DNA of 64,000 nucleotides from Bacteroidales bacterium UBA4772 (GTDB taxonomy: Bacteria; Bacteroidota; Bacteroidia; Bacteroidales; VadinHA17): NCBI GenBank assembly GCA_002403305.1, contig DHHM01000013.1:101963-165962 (forward strand), given 5' to 3'. The translations under genes and the position numbers were made by a program. Numbering within the stretch: the stretch's first letter is position 1; every line of letters begins with the position of its first letter. Positions 51,181 through 59,775 of this stretch are shown here, one piece after another. The notes below the pieces were generated by a model. The model saw only the letters and a list, made by a program, of their open reading frames with translations, was not told the DNA's origin and searched no databases.

Positions 51181-51944
51181 GGATTTAGCTTTAATTCTTT
51201 AATGAGAGCGATAAAGGCTGACAGTGACTCGCGCTTCCGGTCGTCGAGCCTGTAGTCGATATTGTGGTTTAGATAGTATATGACCTCTTCCGGTGTTGCA
51301 GCCGAGTCTTTTTCCAGCAGTGCCACAGCTTCGTTTCTGCGTGCCAGGCCCTCACCGAGGGCTTTGTTGAAGAGCGCGGTAAACTCTTCCGGCAGCTTCT
51401 TTGCAGAGACCCAGCAGGCAAAGACAAAGGGCAGTCCTGTGAACCTCTTCCATTCCAGGCCCAGGTCAAGCCTGAGGGTGAAGAAACGCGCATACTCAAA
51501 GCAGCGGTCGCCGATCATGACGGCACCCTCGCCCTCTGCCATGGCCTTAATGTCAGACTCCTCCGTTGTGGGCCTCCACTCAAACCCGCGGTGCCAGAAC
51601 CTGGCTGCGAGGATACGGCAGAGCGCGACAGAGCTCCGCGACCGGAAATCGAGATATATTGTTGTGATATCCTCAAAAGAAGTGTTGCTCACCAGCAGCA
51701 CGGTACGCACTTCACCGTTGGTGCTCAGGCAGTAGTCGCCGACAAGATGAAACTCTTCCATAGAAGCCAGCATAGCAACCGGTATCAGTCCGAGATCGGT
51801 CTCACCGGCAATGAGCCTGTCAGCACATTCGGAGGGATGGCATACACCCAGGTCAATCAAGGACGACACCTCACCTTCGCGAAGGCCTATCATGAAAGGA
51901 TAACTGTTGATATACCTTACTGCCGAAACCCTAACTTTTTTCAT
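51177..51944 (-). CDS. mqnA: chorismate dehydratase MqnA (futalosine menaquinone pathway)
   Basis: 255 residues with the MqnA/MqnD fold opening VRVSAVRYINSYPFMIGL (the S-Y-x-N-x-x-P motif), then DLGLIPVAML and LDFRSRSSVALCRIL. MqnA removes water from chorismate, the first step towards menaquinone by the futalosine route. The related MqnD is possible but less likely given the N-terminal motif. Menaquinone use by an H2-linked fermenter implies some anaerobic respiration, for example fumarate reduction. Confidence 0.82.
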   Translation of the reverse strand: MKKVRVSAVRYINSYPFMIGLREGEVSSLIDLGVCHPSECADRLIAGETDLGLIPVAMLASMEEFHLVGDYCLSTNGEVRTVLLVSNTSFEDITTIYLDFRSRSSVALCRILAARFWHRGFEWRPTTEESDIKAMAEGEGAVMIGDRCFEYARFFTLRLDLGLEWKRFTGLPFVFACWVSAKKLPEEFTALFNKALGEGLARRNEAVALLEKDSAATPEEVIYYLNHNIDYRLDDRKRESLSAFIALIKELKLNP

Positions 51945-52006
51945 TCCGTTTTATCCCTCTGCAGAGAAATACAAAGGTTCAATTTTTTTACACCAGTACA
52001 AAATAG

Positions 52007-52014
52007 TATTTTTG
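52007..52014 (+). promoter_or_regulatory. -7 promoter element for purB
   Basis: TATTTTTG (TAnnTTTG), 43 bases ahead of the purB ATG. A T-run about 19 bases upstream could serve as a poor -33 box. Confidence 0.45.
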
Positions 52015-52056
52015 TTTTTTGATTCTTACATTTAATCACGGTGAGGAAACAATTAT

Positions 52057-53394
52057 ATGGAATGCTTGAAGGCTATTTCACCGGTTGACGGCCGCTACGG
52101 TGAGCGGGTTACGGAGCTGATCCCGTTCTTTTCTGAGTTCGGGCTCATACGCTACCGGGTAATGGTCGAGACGGAGTATTTCATTGCCCTGTCGCAGGTC
52201 TCCCTGCCTCAGTTTAAGGGCTTTCCCGAAGATAAAGGGCAACAGCTGAGCTCCCTCTTCCGTGATTTCACCCTTGCTGATGCCGAATCCGTTAAGGAGA
52301 AGGAGAAGGTCACCAACCATGACGTCAAGGCCGTTGAGTACTACGTGAAGGAGAAGGCTGTTGCACTGGGACTGGAACGATGGGCTGAGTTTGTCCATTT
52401 CGGCCTCACGTCGCAGGATATCAATAACACGGCCGTCCCGATGGCTGTCAGAGACGCAATGAGGGAGGTGATGATTCCTGCTCTTGTCTCTGTGCGCGAT
52501 GCCCTTGAATCCCTGTCCGATGACTGGGATGAGATTCCGATGCTGGCGCGCACCCACGGACAGCCGGCAACACCGACAAGGCTCGGGAAGGAGATAGCGG
52601 TCTTCAGGGAGAGGCTCGATGATGAGATGGTCACCCTGATGACTGCCAGGTACAGCGGGAAGTTCGGTGGCGCAACCGGGAACCTCAATGCCCACAGGGT
52701 CGCCTATCCCTCCGTAGACTGGGTTGACTTTGCCGACAGCTTCCTCACTGAGCGGCTCGGACTGGAACGACAGAAGACAACGACGCAGATAGAGCATTAT
52801 GACGGGCTGGCAGCACTGTTCGACAGCCTAAGACGCATAAACACGATTCTTACGGATCTCTGCAGGGATTTGTGGAGTTATATCTCACTCGACTATTTCA
52901 AGCAGACGATCGTAAGCGGTGAGGTGGGCTCCTCTGCCATGCCGCATAAGGTTAATCCCATCGACTTTGAAAACGGTGAGGGTAACCTGGGAGTTGCATC
53001 TGCACTGTTTGGCCATCTCTCGGCTAAACTGCCTGTCTCACGACTGCAGCGCGACCTGACCGACTCAACAGTGATACGCAATGTGGGCGTCGCCATGGCA
53101 CATTCACTGATAGCATGGAAATCGATAAAGAAGGGACTCTCAAAGCTGATCGTCAACCGCGACAGGATCAGCAGGGACCTGGAGGAAAACTGGGTGGTGG
53201 TGGCCGAAGCCCTGCAGACCATACTCCGGAGGGAGGGATACCCCAAGCCATACGAGGCCCTGATGGCACTCACCAGAACCAATGAAAAGATCACGGGGGA
53301 GACTATCCGTGCATTCATTGACAGTCTGGATATGAGCGAGGCCCTGAAGGAGGAGATGAAGGCAGTCACTCCGTTTAACTATACCGGTTTCTGA
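52057..53394 (+). CDS. purB: adenylosuccinate lyase
   Basis: 445 residues of the fumarase/aspartase superfamily, PurB type: opening LKAISPVDGRYGERV, THGQPATPTRLGKE with the catalytic His, and the signature loop SSAMPHKVNPIDFENGEGN. It splits adenylosuccinate and SAICAR in purine synthesis. It lies nine bases before the ABC exporter gene. Confidence 0.96.
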   Translation: MECLKAISPVDGRYGERVTELIPFFSEFGLIRYRVMVETEYFIALSQVSLPQFKGFPEDKGQQLSSLFRDFTLADAESVKEKEKVTNHDVKAVEYYVKEKAVALGLERWAEFVHFGLTSQDINNTAVPMAVRDAMREVMIPALVSVRDALESLSDDWDEIPMLARTHGQPATPTRLGKEIAVFRERLDDEMVTLMTARYSGKFGGATGNLNAHRVAYPSVDWVDFADSFLTERLGLERQKTTTQIEHYDGLAALFDSLRRINTILTDLCRDLWSYISLDYFKQTIVSGEVGSSAMPHKVNPIDFENGEGNLGVASALFGHLSAKLPVSRLQRDLTDSTVIRNVGVAMAHSLIAWKSIKKGLSKLIVNRDRISRDLEENWVVVAEALQTILRREGYPKPYEALMALTRTNEKITGETIRAFIDSLDMSEALKEEMKAVTPFNYTGF

Positions 53395-53403
53395 GACGAA
53401 GGC

Positions 53404-55227
53404 ATGAAGAGCGTCAGGATCCTTCTGCAGTACCTCAGGCCATACAAATGGCTTGCAGTTCAGAATATGGCCTTCAATATCCTGAGCGCTTTCTTTGCAC
53501 TCTTCACATTTACCCTCATCGTTCCCTTCCTCCAGATACTGTTTAACAGGGTGGCTGATGCCGCCCATCCCGGTACTTTTACCTTTTCGATGCGCTACCT
53601 GAACGACTGGGCCAACTGGTTCTTCTCGTCATCGATAGAAAAATACGGGGAGATGAGAACCCTGCTGGTGGTGGTCATTATCTTTGCCATCGCCAGTTTC
53701 ACCAAGAACCTGCTGGTCTTCCTTGCCAACAACTGCATGGCCAGCCTCAGGGCATTCACCGTCAGGGATGTCCGCAAAAAGATCTACGACAAGATTCTGA
53801 GGCTGCCACTCTCATATTTCTCCGAGGCACGCAAGGGAGACATAATGACCAGGGTATCCAATGATGTCCAGGAGATAGAGATTTCCGTGATGTCATCCCT
53901 CTCGATGCTGTTCCGCGATCCATTTACTGTGATCATCTTCGTGATCTATCTGGTCATCACCAGCCCGCAGCTAACCATCTTCGCCCTGCTGTTGCTGCCG
54001 CTTAGCGGATGGGCAATAGCCCGTATCAGCCGCACTCTCAGGAGCGCCTCGTTCAAGGGACAGCAGGCCCTTGGCAGGTTGCTGTCGGTGGTGGAGGAGA
54101 CGTTGACAGGACTGCGCATCATCAAGGGATTCAACGCTGAGGAGAAGATGTCAGGGCAGTTCCGGACCGCCAATGAGAAATATGCCCGTATCTTCCGCAG
54201 GGTGATCAGAAAGGCATACCTGGCTCACCCGGTGAGCGAGTTCCTGGCAACAGTGGTACTGCTGATAGTGCTTTACTACGGAGGTATACTGGCGCTGAAG
54301 GGCGCAGGCAACCTATCTCCCGACAGGCTCATCGCCTTTGTCGTTGTCTTCTCCCAGATCATCCAGCCGGCCAAGGCCATCTCCACCGCCTGGTTCAATA
54401 TACAGAGGGGCATGGCCTCCATCGAAAGAGTCAACCAGGTCATTGACGCCGGCGAGACGATAACGGACAAGCCGGGAGCGGTGAGGATCAGGGAGTTCAG
54501 GGAGAGCATCGAATTCAGGAATGTCTGGTTTGCCTATGACCATGAGCCGGTGCTGAGGGATGTCTCGCTAACCATTAAAAAGGGTCAGTCGGTGGCTGTT
54601 GTTGGCCGTTCCGGCGGTGGCAAGTCGACGCTGGTAGACCTGCTACCGCGGTTCATCGATCCCGACAGGGGAGCGGTGCTGATAGACGGTATTGACGTGC
54701 GGGATCTTAACATCAAGGACCTTAGAAGCCTGATGGGCATTGTCAGCCAGCAGGCCATACTGTTCAATGACACCTTTCACAACAACATTTCCTTTGCCAT
54801 CAACGGGGAGGCTGACGGTTCCAGTGTTGTCAGGGCAGCCACCATTGCCAATGCTCACGATTTTATCAGCGAATCGCCGGAGGGATACCAGTACATGGTG
54901 GGCGAGGGGGGCAACAGGCTCAGCGGCGGTCAGCGGCAGAGGATAAGCATCGCCAGGGCCATCATGGCCAACCCGCCGATCCTCATTCTTGATGAAGCCA
55001 CCTCAGCCCTCGACACTGAGTCGGAGCGCCTGGTGCAGGATGCCATGATAAAGCTGATGCAGAACCGCACCTCGGTGGTGATAGCACACCGCCTCTCTAC
55101 CGTCCAGCATGCCGATGTGATTGTGGTGGTGGAGGAGGGTCGCATAGCCGAGTGCGGCACCCATGAGGAGCTGATAAGAAATCCTGACAGTATCTACAGG
55201 AAGCTGTATGAGATGCAATCGTTCTAG
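53404..55227 (+). CDS. ABC exporter, MsbA-like (permease-ATPase half transporter)
   Basis: 607 residues. Six membrane helices (~1-310), then the nucleotide-binding domain: Walker A VVGRSGGGKSTLV, Q-loop IVSQQAILF, signature NRLSGGQRQR, Walker B ILILDEATSALD and H-loop IAHRLSTV. Layout and length fit lipid exporters of the MsbA group, which flip lipid A core across the inner membrane; lpxB in the same window is consistent. Multidrug or other lipid substrates are possible. Confidence 0.88.
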   Translation: MKSVRILLQYLRPYKWLAVQNMAFNILSAFFALFTFTLIVPFLQILFNRVADAAHPGTFTFSMRYLNDWANWFFSSSIEKYGEMRTLLVVVIIFAIASFTKNLLVFLANNCMASLRAFTVRDVRKKIYDKILRLPLSYFSEARKGDIMTRVSNDVQEIEISVMSSLSMLFRDPFTVIIFVIYLVITSPQLTIFALLLLPLSGWAIARISRTLRSASFKGQQALGRLLSVVEETLTGLRIIKGFNAEEKMSGQFRTANEKYARIFRRVIRKAYLAHPVSEFLATVVLLIVLYYGGILALKGAGNLSPDRLIAFVVVFSQIIQPAKAISTAWFNIQRGMASIERVNQVIDAGETITDKPGAVRIREFRESIEFRNVWFAYDHEPVLRDVSLTIKKGQSVAVVGRSGGGKSTLVDLLPRFIDPDRGAVLIDGIDVRDLNIKDLRSLMGIVSQQAILFNDTFHNNISFAINGEADGSSVVRAATIANAHDFISESPEGYQYMVGEGGNRLSGGQRQRISIARAIMANPPILILDEATSALDTESERLVQDAMIKLMQNRTSVVIAHRLSTVQHADVIVVVEEGRIAECGTHEELIRNPDSIYRKLYEMQSF

Positions 55228-55229
55228 GA

Positions 55230-55260
55230 ATTGCGATTTTGGATTTGCGATTTGCGAATT
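55230..55260. repeat. short GATTTGC-type repeat
   Basis: ATTGCGATTTTGGATTTGC and further GATTTGC units follow directly on the ABC exporter stop. Same unit as the 13-copy array at 32.75 kb. Confidence 0.5.
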
Positions 55261-55356
55261 TTCTGCAATGTTCGGTATTGAAAACGGGTCCTTAGGAACA
55301 AAATCCCAGGGAATTTGTTACCTTGGAGATTATCCCTGAACCAAAAAGAACGACCA

Positions 55357-55863
55357 ATGGATACAAAAAGCACCACAGACATTCTCAAGGAGGCCATCCT
55401 GCTGGAGCATCGCGGCAGGGCTTTCTATTCAGATGTTGCAGCCCGTACGGAGAGCGAGGCCGTAAGGAGGATATTTACCATGATAGCGGAAGAGGAGGAG
55501 GAGCATATTCGCTTTCTTTCAGAGCAGTTCAAAAACTACCGGAAGCATAACACCTTTCTGGATGTGACATCGCAGACCGGAAACGTCCCCGATGAGGTAT
55601 CACTTAAGGTACTTACAGAGGAGATGAAGAGCCAGATCAGCGCTGCAGGATTTGAAGCCGCAGCAATCAGTGCTGCAATGGACTTTGAGGCAAAGGCTGT
55701 GGATCTCTATTCCTCGAGGGCTGAGACCTCTGCTGACCCCAACGAAAAAGCACTCTACCAGATGCTGGCCGACTGGGAGAGGGGGCACCACAAGTGGCTG
55801 ATGAGGATCGATAAGGAGCTGAGGGAGCAGGTGTGGTACGACAACAACTTCTGGCCGTTCTAG
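55357..55863 (+). CDS. ferritin-like diiron protein (rubrerythrin family)
   Basis: 168 residues from MDTKSTTDILKEA. The helical diiron ligands can be picked out: LLEHRGRAFY, AEEEEEHIRFL (E-x2-H), and in the second half AMDFEAKAVDLYSSRAE and WERGHHKWL (E-x2-H). There is no C-terminal rubredoxin Cys pair. Such proteins detoxify peroxide or store iron in anaerobes. The earlier ATG at 55315 adds a stretch without family likeness. It is a single gene with a 129-base gap upstream. Confidence 0.82.
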   Translation: MDTKSTTDILKEAILLEHRGRAFYSDVAARTESEAVRRIFTMIAEEEEEHIRFLSEQFKNYRKHNTFLDVTSQTGNVPDEVSLKVLTEEMKSQISAAGFEAAAISAAMDFEAKAVDLYSSRAETSADPNEKALYQMLADWERGHHKWLMRIDKELREQVWYDNNFWPF

Positions 55864-56007
55864 GGGTTGGAGGTTAACCTGGCTGCGAGTCGGATCTCCT
55901 GATTAAAACAGTCAGGGAATTTCGTTTTTACTGTTAAATTCCTCTGTTCGGCAGGTGTTCCGGTAATGCTGGTCATTCTGCCAGGCCGGCAATGATCCCC
56001 GGATTTG

Positions 56008-56877
56008 CTAGACCATACGCCGGAATTTGGCCGGCACTTTTGATTCGAAGCGCATCTCCCTGCCGGTGACGGGATGGATGAAGGCCAGGACGCTGGCATG
56101 CAGACCGAGCCTGCCTATGGGACTTGACATCGCCCCGTATTTTTTGTCTCCTGCAATGCTGTGACCTTTTTCCTGCATATGGAGTCTTATCTGATTCTTC
56201 TTGCCCGTCTCGAGTTTGATCTCCAGGAGGGAGTACTCCTTGCCGCTCTTCAGCAGCCTGAACCGGGTGACGGCCAGGTCACCACGTTTCGGGTCGGGCG
56301 TTGAGTGAATCACCAGCGCCTTGCTCTCATAGATATATGACTTGACAATGCCCTCCGGCTCGGTCACCTCGCCCTCCACCAGGGCAACATAGGTGCGTGC
56401 CGTGACATTGCGCTTCCAGTCGCGCTGGAGGAGGCTCTGCACCTTCTCACTGCGGGCAAACATCATCAGCCCGGAGGTGTCGCGGTCGAGGCGGTGCACG
56501 ATGAAGATCCTGTTCGAGGGCTTCTGGCTCTTGACGTAGGTGCTGAGTATGTTGTATGCTGTGAGGTACTTCTCATTGTCAGAGGCCATCGAGAGGAGCC
56601 CGGCGTTCTTGTCAATGACTATCAGATGCTCATCCTCGTAGACGAGGCGCATGTTACGCGCCATGAGCCCCCCGGTGTGCCTGGCGGCGGAGATGACTAT
56701 TGTGTCTCCCGGTTTCAGCTCATGGTTGAATTGTGTCACCGGCTCGCCGTTGACAAGCACCTGGCGGTTGCGCAGGAGTGACTTGATGTTGTCGCGGCTC
56801 TTACCGGTCAGTGAGCTGAGCAGGAAAGGCATGAGGGTGGTGGCTTCGCCAACAGCCAGGGTTATGTCTTTATTCAT
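56008..56877 (-). CDS. RluA-family pseudouridine synthase
   Basis: 289 residues. An S4 RNA-binding domain (~22-80: DNIKSLLRNRQVLVNGEPV) precedes the catalytic domain with HRLDRDTSGLMMFARS, which holds the catalytic Asp. Other family blocks: LETGKKNQIRLHM and HSIAGDKKYG. It isomerises uridine in rRNA or tRNA; the exact site is not predictable. The gap before the next rightward stop (55864-56007) holds only weak inverted repeats. Confidence 0.9.
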   Translation of the reverse strand: MNKDITLAVGEATTLMPFLLSSLTGKSRDNIKSLLRNRQVLVNGEPVTQFNHELKPGDTIVISAARHTGGLMARNMRLVYEDEHLIVIDKNAGLLSMASDNEKYLTAYNILSTYVKSQKPSNRIFIVHRLDRDTSGLMMFARSEKVQSLLQRDWKRNVTARTYVALVEGEVTEPEGIVKSYIYESKALVIHSTPDPKRGDLAVTRFRLLKSGKEYSLLEIKLETGKKNQIRLHMQEKGHSIAGDKKYGAMSSPIGRLGLHASVLAFIHPVTGREMRFESKVPAKFRRMV

Positions 56878-56894
56878 TTTGGAGAAGGTTGGAG

Positions 56895-56902
56895 CAAAGA
56901 TA
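56895..56902 (-). promoter_or_regulatory. -7 promoter element for the RluA-family gene
   Basis: The minus strand reads TATCTTTG (TAnnTTTG), 18 bases ahead of the ATG. It is followed by the inverted repeat GTACAAATTGTAC (56903-56915), which could be an operator. Confidence 0.45.
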
Positions 56903-56963
56903 GTACAAATTGTACAGTGCGAATTGTGCAGAGCGAAGAGCTCACAGGGAGCGGAGCGACGCA

Positions 56964-56982
56964 GTCCTGCTTAAAGCAGGAC
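56964..56982. repeat. hairpin GTCCTGC...GCAGGAC
   Basis: A nearly complete palindrome of 19 bases, GTCCTGCTTAAAGCAGGAC. It lies in the 185-base gap between the RluA-family start and the VOC remnant stop; the rest of the gap has irregular GAGCGNAG-type repeats and no gene that I can see. Confidence 0.5.
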
Positions 56983-57062
56983 TCAGAGCGCAGGCCACAT
57001 TAAGAGCAAAGCGACTCAGTCCCGAATAGCGGGAGAGCCTACCGCATAAGGCATGTCGGCTT

Positions 57063-57386
57063 TCACCGGTACAACGCCTTCTCAGGCCAGAACTCATCTT
57101 CCGGGCTATCAAACTGCAACAGTTCTATCGGGGCACCGTTCTCGACAATGAACGCCACGGTTATCCCTTTTGACGGACTGTTGGGTTCAATAATAATTTC
57201 TTTGCCTTTAAGTGCTTCCGTTAAGTCGTCTGCAACAAAGGCAATATGCGGTACCGATTTGACAAGTTCAGGCAGCCGGCAATCATCATCGAAATTCATC
57301 CATTCGATCCCATAGGGACTTTCCTCAAATCCGGAGGCATATAGTTTTAAATGTGGAATGTAAGCCTTTTCCGGAAGTTGAAAGAA
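57063..57386 (-). pseudogene. VOC-family (glyoxalase-like) protein, 5' end missing
   Basis: The open frame from 57386 to 57063 encodes 107 residues that fit the VOC fold well: PHLKLYASGFEESPYGIEWMNF, VPHIAFVADDLTEAL, IIEPNSPSKGITVAF and NGAPIELLQF. The first in-frame ATG (57299) starts mid-domain, and a stop at 57387-57389 cuts off the expected N-terminus, about 15 residues with an I-D-H-I-G-type strand and its first metal ligand. Upstream DNA becomes AT-rich at once. It looks like a gene cut by insertion of the neighbouring block; a rare start codon is a less likely alternative. Confidence 0.55.
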
Positions 57387-57554
57387 TCAATTGATTCACA
57401 GTATAAGTTAAATTGATTATTGCCCTGTGATAATCGTTCCGGAAAGGCAGTTTAATTACACTGTCTATCTTTATTGGTATAAGAAATTTATTGGTAGTTC
57501 AAAATACTGCCTGCTCATGCTATAGCAAGGATTACACCTTCAATAGGCCTCCCA

Positions 57555-58154
57555 TTAGTCTTTAAAAGTGTCATTTTTGATTAAGTCTTCTTTCTTACTG
57601 TTTCTCAATGATTTCAGTGCACCACCCCAGGCAATGACCTGGTCAATCATTGTGTTCAGACTTGTTTCATGGTTCTGTGCAGGCTTAAATACACTATAAT
57701 TTTCAAAATCGGTAAAAAGAGAAAGCGCAACCTGAGCACGAACATCCGCAACCTGAAGCTCCCCCATAATAAGACGCAGATGCTCTACAGCTCTTACTCC
57801 TCCCACCGATCCATAGCTTACAAAACCTGCTGCTTTATTATTCCATTCAGCATAAATAAAATCGATGGCATTTTTTAGCGCTCCGCTTGGAGCATGGTTG
57901 TACTCAGGGGTAACAAAAATAAAAGCATCAAGAGAATCTATTTTTTCAGCCCAGGTTTTGGTATACGAATTCATATACTGATTCATAGTTGCAGGTATAG
58001 GCTCATCAAGTACCGGCAAATTGAAGTCTTTTAAATCAACCAGCTCAAATTTAGCATCGTTTCTTTTGCCTGCTGTTTTATAAACCCACTGTGCAACTGC
58101 TTCGGCATTCCTGCCAGGACGTGTGCTACCTATGATAATACCAATTTTCAACAT
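57555..58154 (-). CDS. NAD(P)H-dependent FMN reductase
   Basis: 199 residues with a flavodoxin-like fold: GIIIGSTRPGRNAEAVAQW (phosphate loop for FMN), VTPEYNHAPSGALKNAID (FMN-binding, conserved P-E-Y-N motif) and SYGSVGGVRAVEHLR. It reduces FMN, quinones or azo compounds with NAD(P)H. Its base and codon use are AT-rich like the next 6 kb, unlike the rest of the window. No clear promoter is seen in the 64 bases towards the SDR remnant. Confidence 0.87.
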   Translation of the reverse strand: MLKIGIIIGSTRPGRNAEAVAQWVYKTAGKRNDAKFELVDLKDFNLPVLDEPIPATMNQYMNSYTKTWAEKIDSLDAFIFVTPEYNHAPSGALKNAIDFIYAEWNNKAAGFVSYGSVGGVRAVEHLRLIMGELQVADVRAQVALSLFTDFENYSVFKPAQNHETSLNTMIDQVIAWGGALKSLRNSKKEDLIKNDTFKD

Positions 58155-58218
58155 AATCTTGTCTCCTTTTTATTTTCATGAATATTTATTAATGACATAA
58201 CAAGTGAAAACAAAATAA

Positions 58219-58969
58219 GTTGCACAACTATTTGCAGGGATGGGAGCAAAAGTTGTTCTGGCTGCACGAAGAGAAAATGAACTAAAAATAATTGAGAATG
58301 AGATTAGGCAAAAGGGGGGCATGTTTATCCGTTAAAACAGATGTTCAAAACATCAACGACTGTAGACGGCTTATAGAAAAAACAATTGAATCCTTTGATA
58401 AAATTGATATACTAATTAATAATGCTGGTATATCATCTATGAGGGCAAATTTTGAAGAACTCGATTTGAAGGTAATAAAAGAAAGAATGGACACAAATTT
58501 TTTCAGGATGGTATATTGCACCAAGTTTGCAATGCCTTATTTAATAATGCAAAAGGGAACAATTATTGGTATGCCATCTATAACAGGACTTACTCCTTTA
58601 CCCGGCATAACTGGGTACAAAGCATCTAAACATGCAATGGACGGTTTTCTTAATACATTACGACTTGAAAACCAAAGCAAAGGATTACCAGTTTTAATAG
58701 TCCATCCCAATTTCACTACTTCAAATATTAGAAAACTTGCTCTTGACAAAAACGGAAGACCTCAAATCAATTCACCAGGAAATGAGGCAAAAATGATGGC
58801 TGCCAAGAAAGTAGTGCAAATAATTGCGTTCGCTACCCTAAACCGAGAAAAAGATTTAGTTTTAACCCATGAGGGGAAGTTGTTTGTTTGGCTACATAAA
58901 AATTTCCCCGGTATCTCAGACTGTATTATTTTAAACGAAATGGCTAAAGAACCTGATGCCAAGTTTTGA
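58219..58969 (+). pseudogene. short-chain dehydrogenase/reductase, 5'-truncated and frameshifted
   Basis: SDR homology begins at 58219, directly after an in-frame TAA, with VAQLFAGMGAKVVLAARREN. The first ~20 residues with the NAD-binding T-G-x3-G-I-G loop are absent. At a run of six G (58312-58317) the frame breaks: reading five G instead continues into the frame that runs to 58969. That part has NNAG, PSITG with the catalytic Ser, and Y-K-A-S-K (Y-x3-K). Losing the cofactor loop makes a working enzyme unlikely even if the G-run is a sequencing error. Confidence 0.75.
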
Positions 58970-59020
58970 CTCTTGACTGCACAATCTTTCTTTATGCACA
59001 TATAAGTAGTCATCAAGGAT

Positions 59021-59058
59021 GTTATATATTTATACAACCAATTAATCTATTAACTTTG
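59021..59058 (+). promoter_or_regulatory. promoter and possible operator of the TetR gene
   Basis: TAACTTTG at 59051-59058 is a TAnnTTTG box, with TTTA at 59029-59032 eighteen bases upstream. The -33 region overlaps an imperfect palindrome (GTTATA-N6-TACAAC, 59021-59038), a plausible site for self-repression by the TetR protein. The operator is a guess. Confidence 0.4.
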
Positions 59059-59084
59059 ATAAATAAAGAAAAGAGTCTATACCT

Positions 59085-59669
59085 ATGCAAGAAACAGATG
59101 TAAAGAGTTTAATAGTAGAATCAGCAACAAAATATTTTTCAAAGTTTGGCTTTTATAAAACAACAATGGATGAGATTGCAAAGCACATCCATAAGGCTAA
59201 GGGGGTTTTATACTATTACTTTAAAAGTAAGGAGTTGCTTTTCAATGAAGTCCTGAAACAAGAGTTGGGCACAGTAAAGGCAGAATTAAGTAAGATTGTA
59301 AATAGTGATAAAGATTCTCTCTTTATACTTAAAGATTATATGCTTACCAGATTAAGATTATTGCATAAGGCTGTTAATTACCATGAAACCTTAAAGGCTG
59401 ATTTTTTTGATAAATATCATTTCGTTAAAGACGTTAGAGATGATTTTGTTGAGTTTGAACGAGCACAGTTAACTTCGATTTTAAGGAAAGGCAAAAAAGA
59501 TGGTTATCTTGATGTAAAGAACATAAACTCCACTGTAAACATTCTGATGATGATGGTAAATGGAATAGAAATTCCTTTATTCCTGCAAGACAAATATGCT
59601 GAATTTGAAAACACTATCGATGAGCTTGCAACCATGATAGTGAATAGCTTAAAAACTCAAAAAAAATAA
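59085..59669 (+). CDS. TetR/AcrR-family transcriptional regulator
   Basis: 194 residues. N-terminal helix-turn-helix of the TetR type: ATKYFSKFGFYKTTMDEIAKH and GVLYYYFKSKELLFNEVL. The C-terminal ligand domain is unassigned. It stands first in a rightward run with an RND transporter, LolA-like protein, acyltransferase and patatin genes, so a lipid or amphiphile ligand and control of that set are likely. Confidence 0.9.
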   Translation: MQETDVKSLIVESATKYFSKFGFYKTTMDEIAKHIHKAKGVLYYYFKSKELLFNEVLKQELGTVKAELSKIVNSDKDSLFILKDYMLTRLRLLHKAVNYHETLKADFFDKYHFVKDVRDDFVEFERAQLTSILRKGKKDGYLDVKNINSTVNILMMMVNGIEIPLFLQDKYAEFENTIDELATMIVNSLKTQKK

Positions 59670-59723
59670 TTATAACCTTTTCATAATATATTTGACTATA
59701 AAACACGTATGGTCATATTTTTT

Positions 59724-59731
59724 TATATTTG
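59724..59731 (+). promoter_or_regulatory. -7 promoter element for the RND gene
   Basis: TATATTTG (TAnnTTTG), 45 bases ahead of the ATG at 59776. A second promoter would allow the transport genes to be expressed apart from the TetR gene. Confidence 0.4.
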
Positions 59732-59775
59732 CGCTGACTTTAAAACAAAATTATTCAATTATTAATTTAGATAAT

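Noticed and set aside
58186..58203. Second Rex-like palindrome TTATTAATGACATAACAA before the FMN reductase gene
   Set aside because: One arm is mismatched and the region is AT-rich, so chance is likely. A genome-wide Rex scan would decide.
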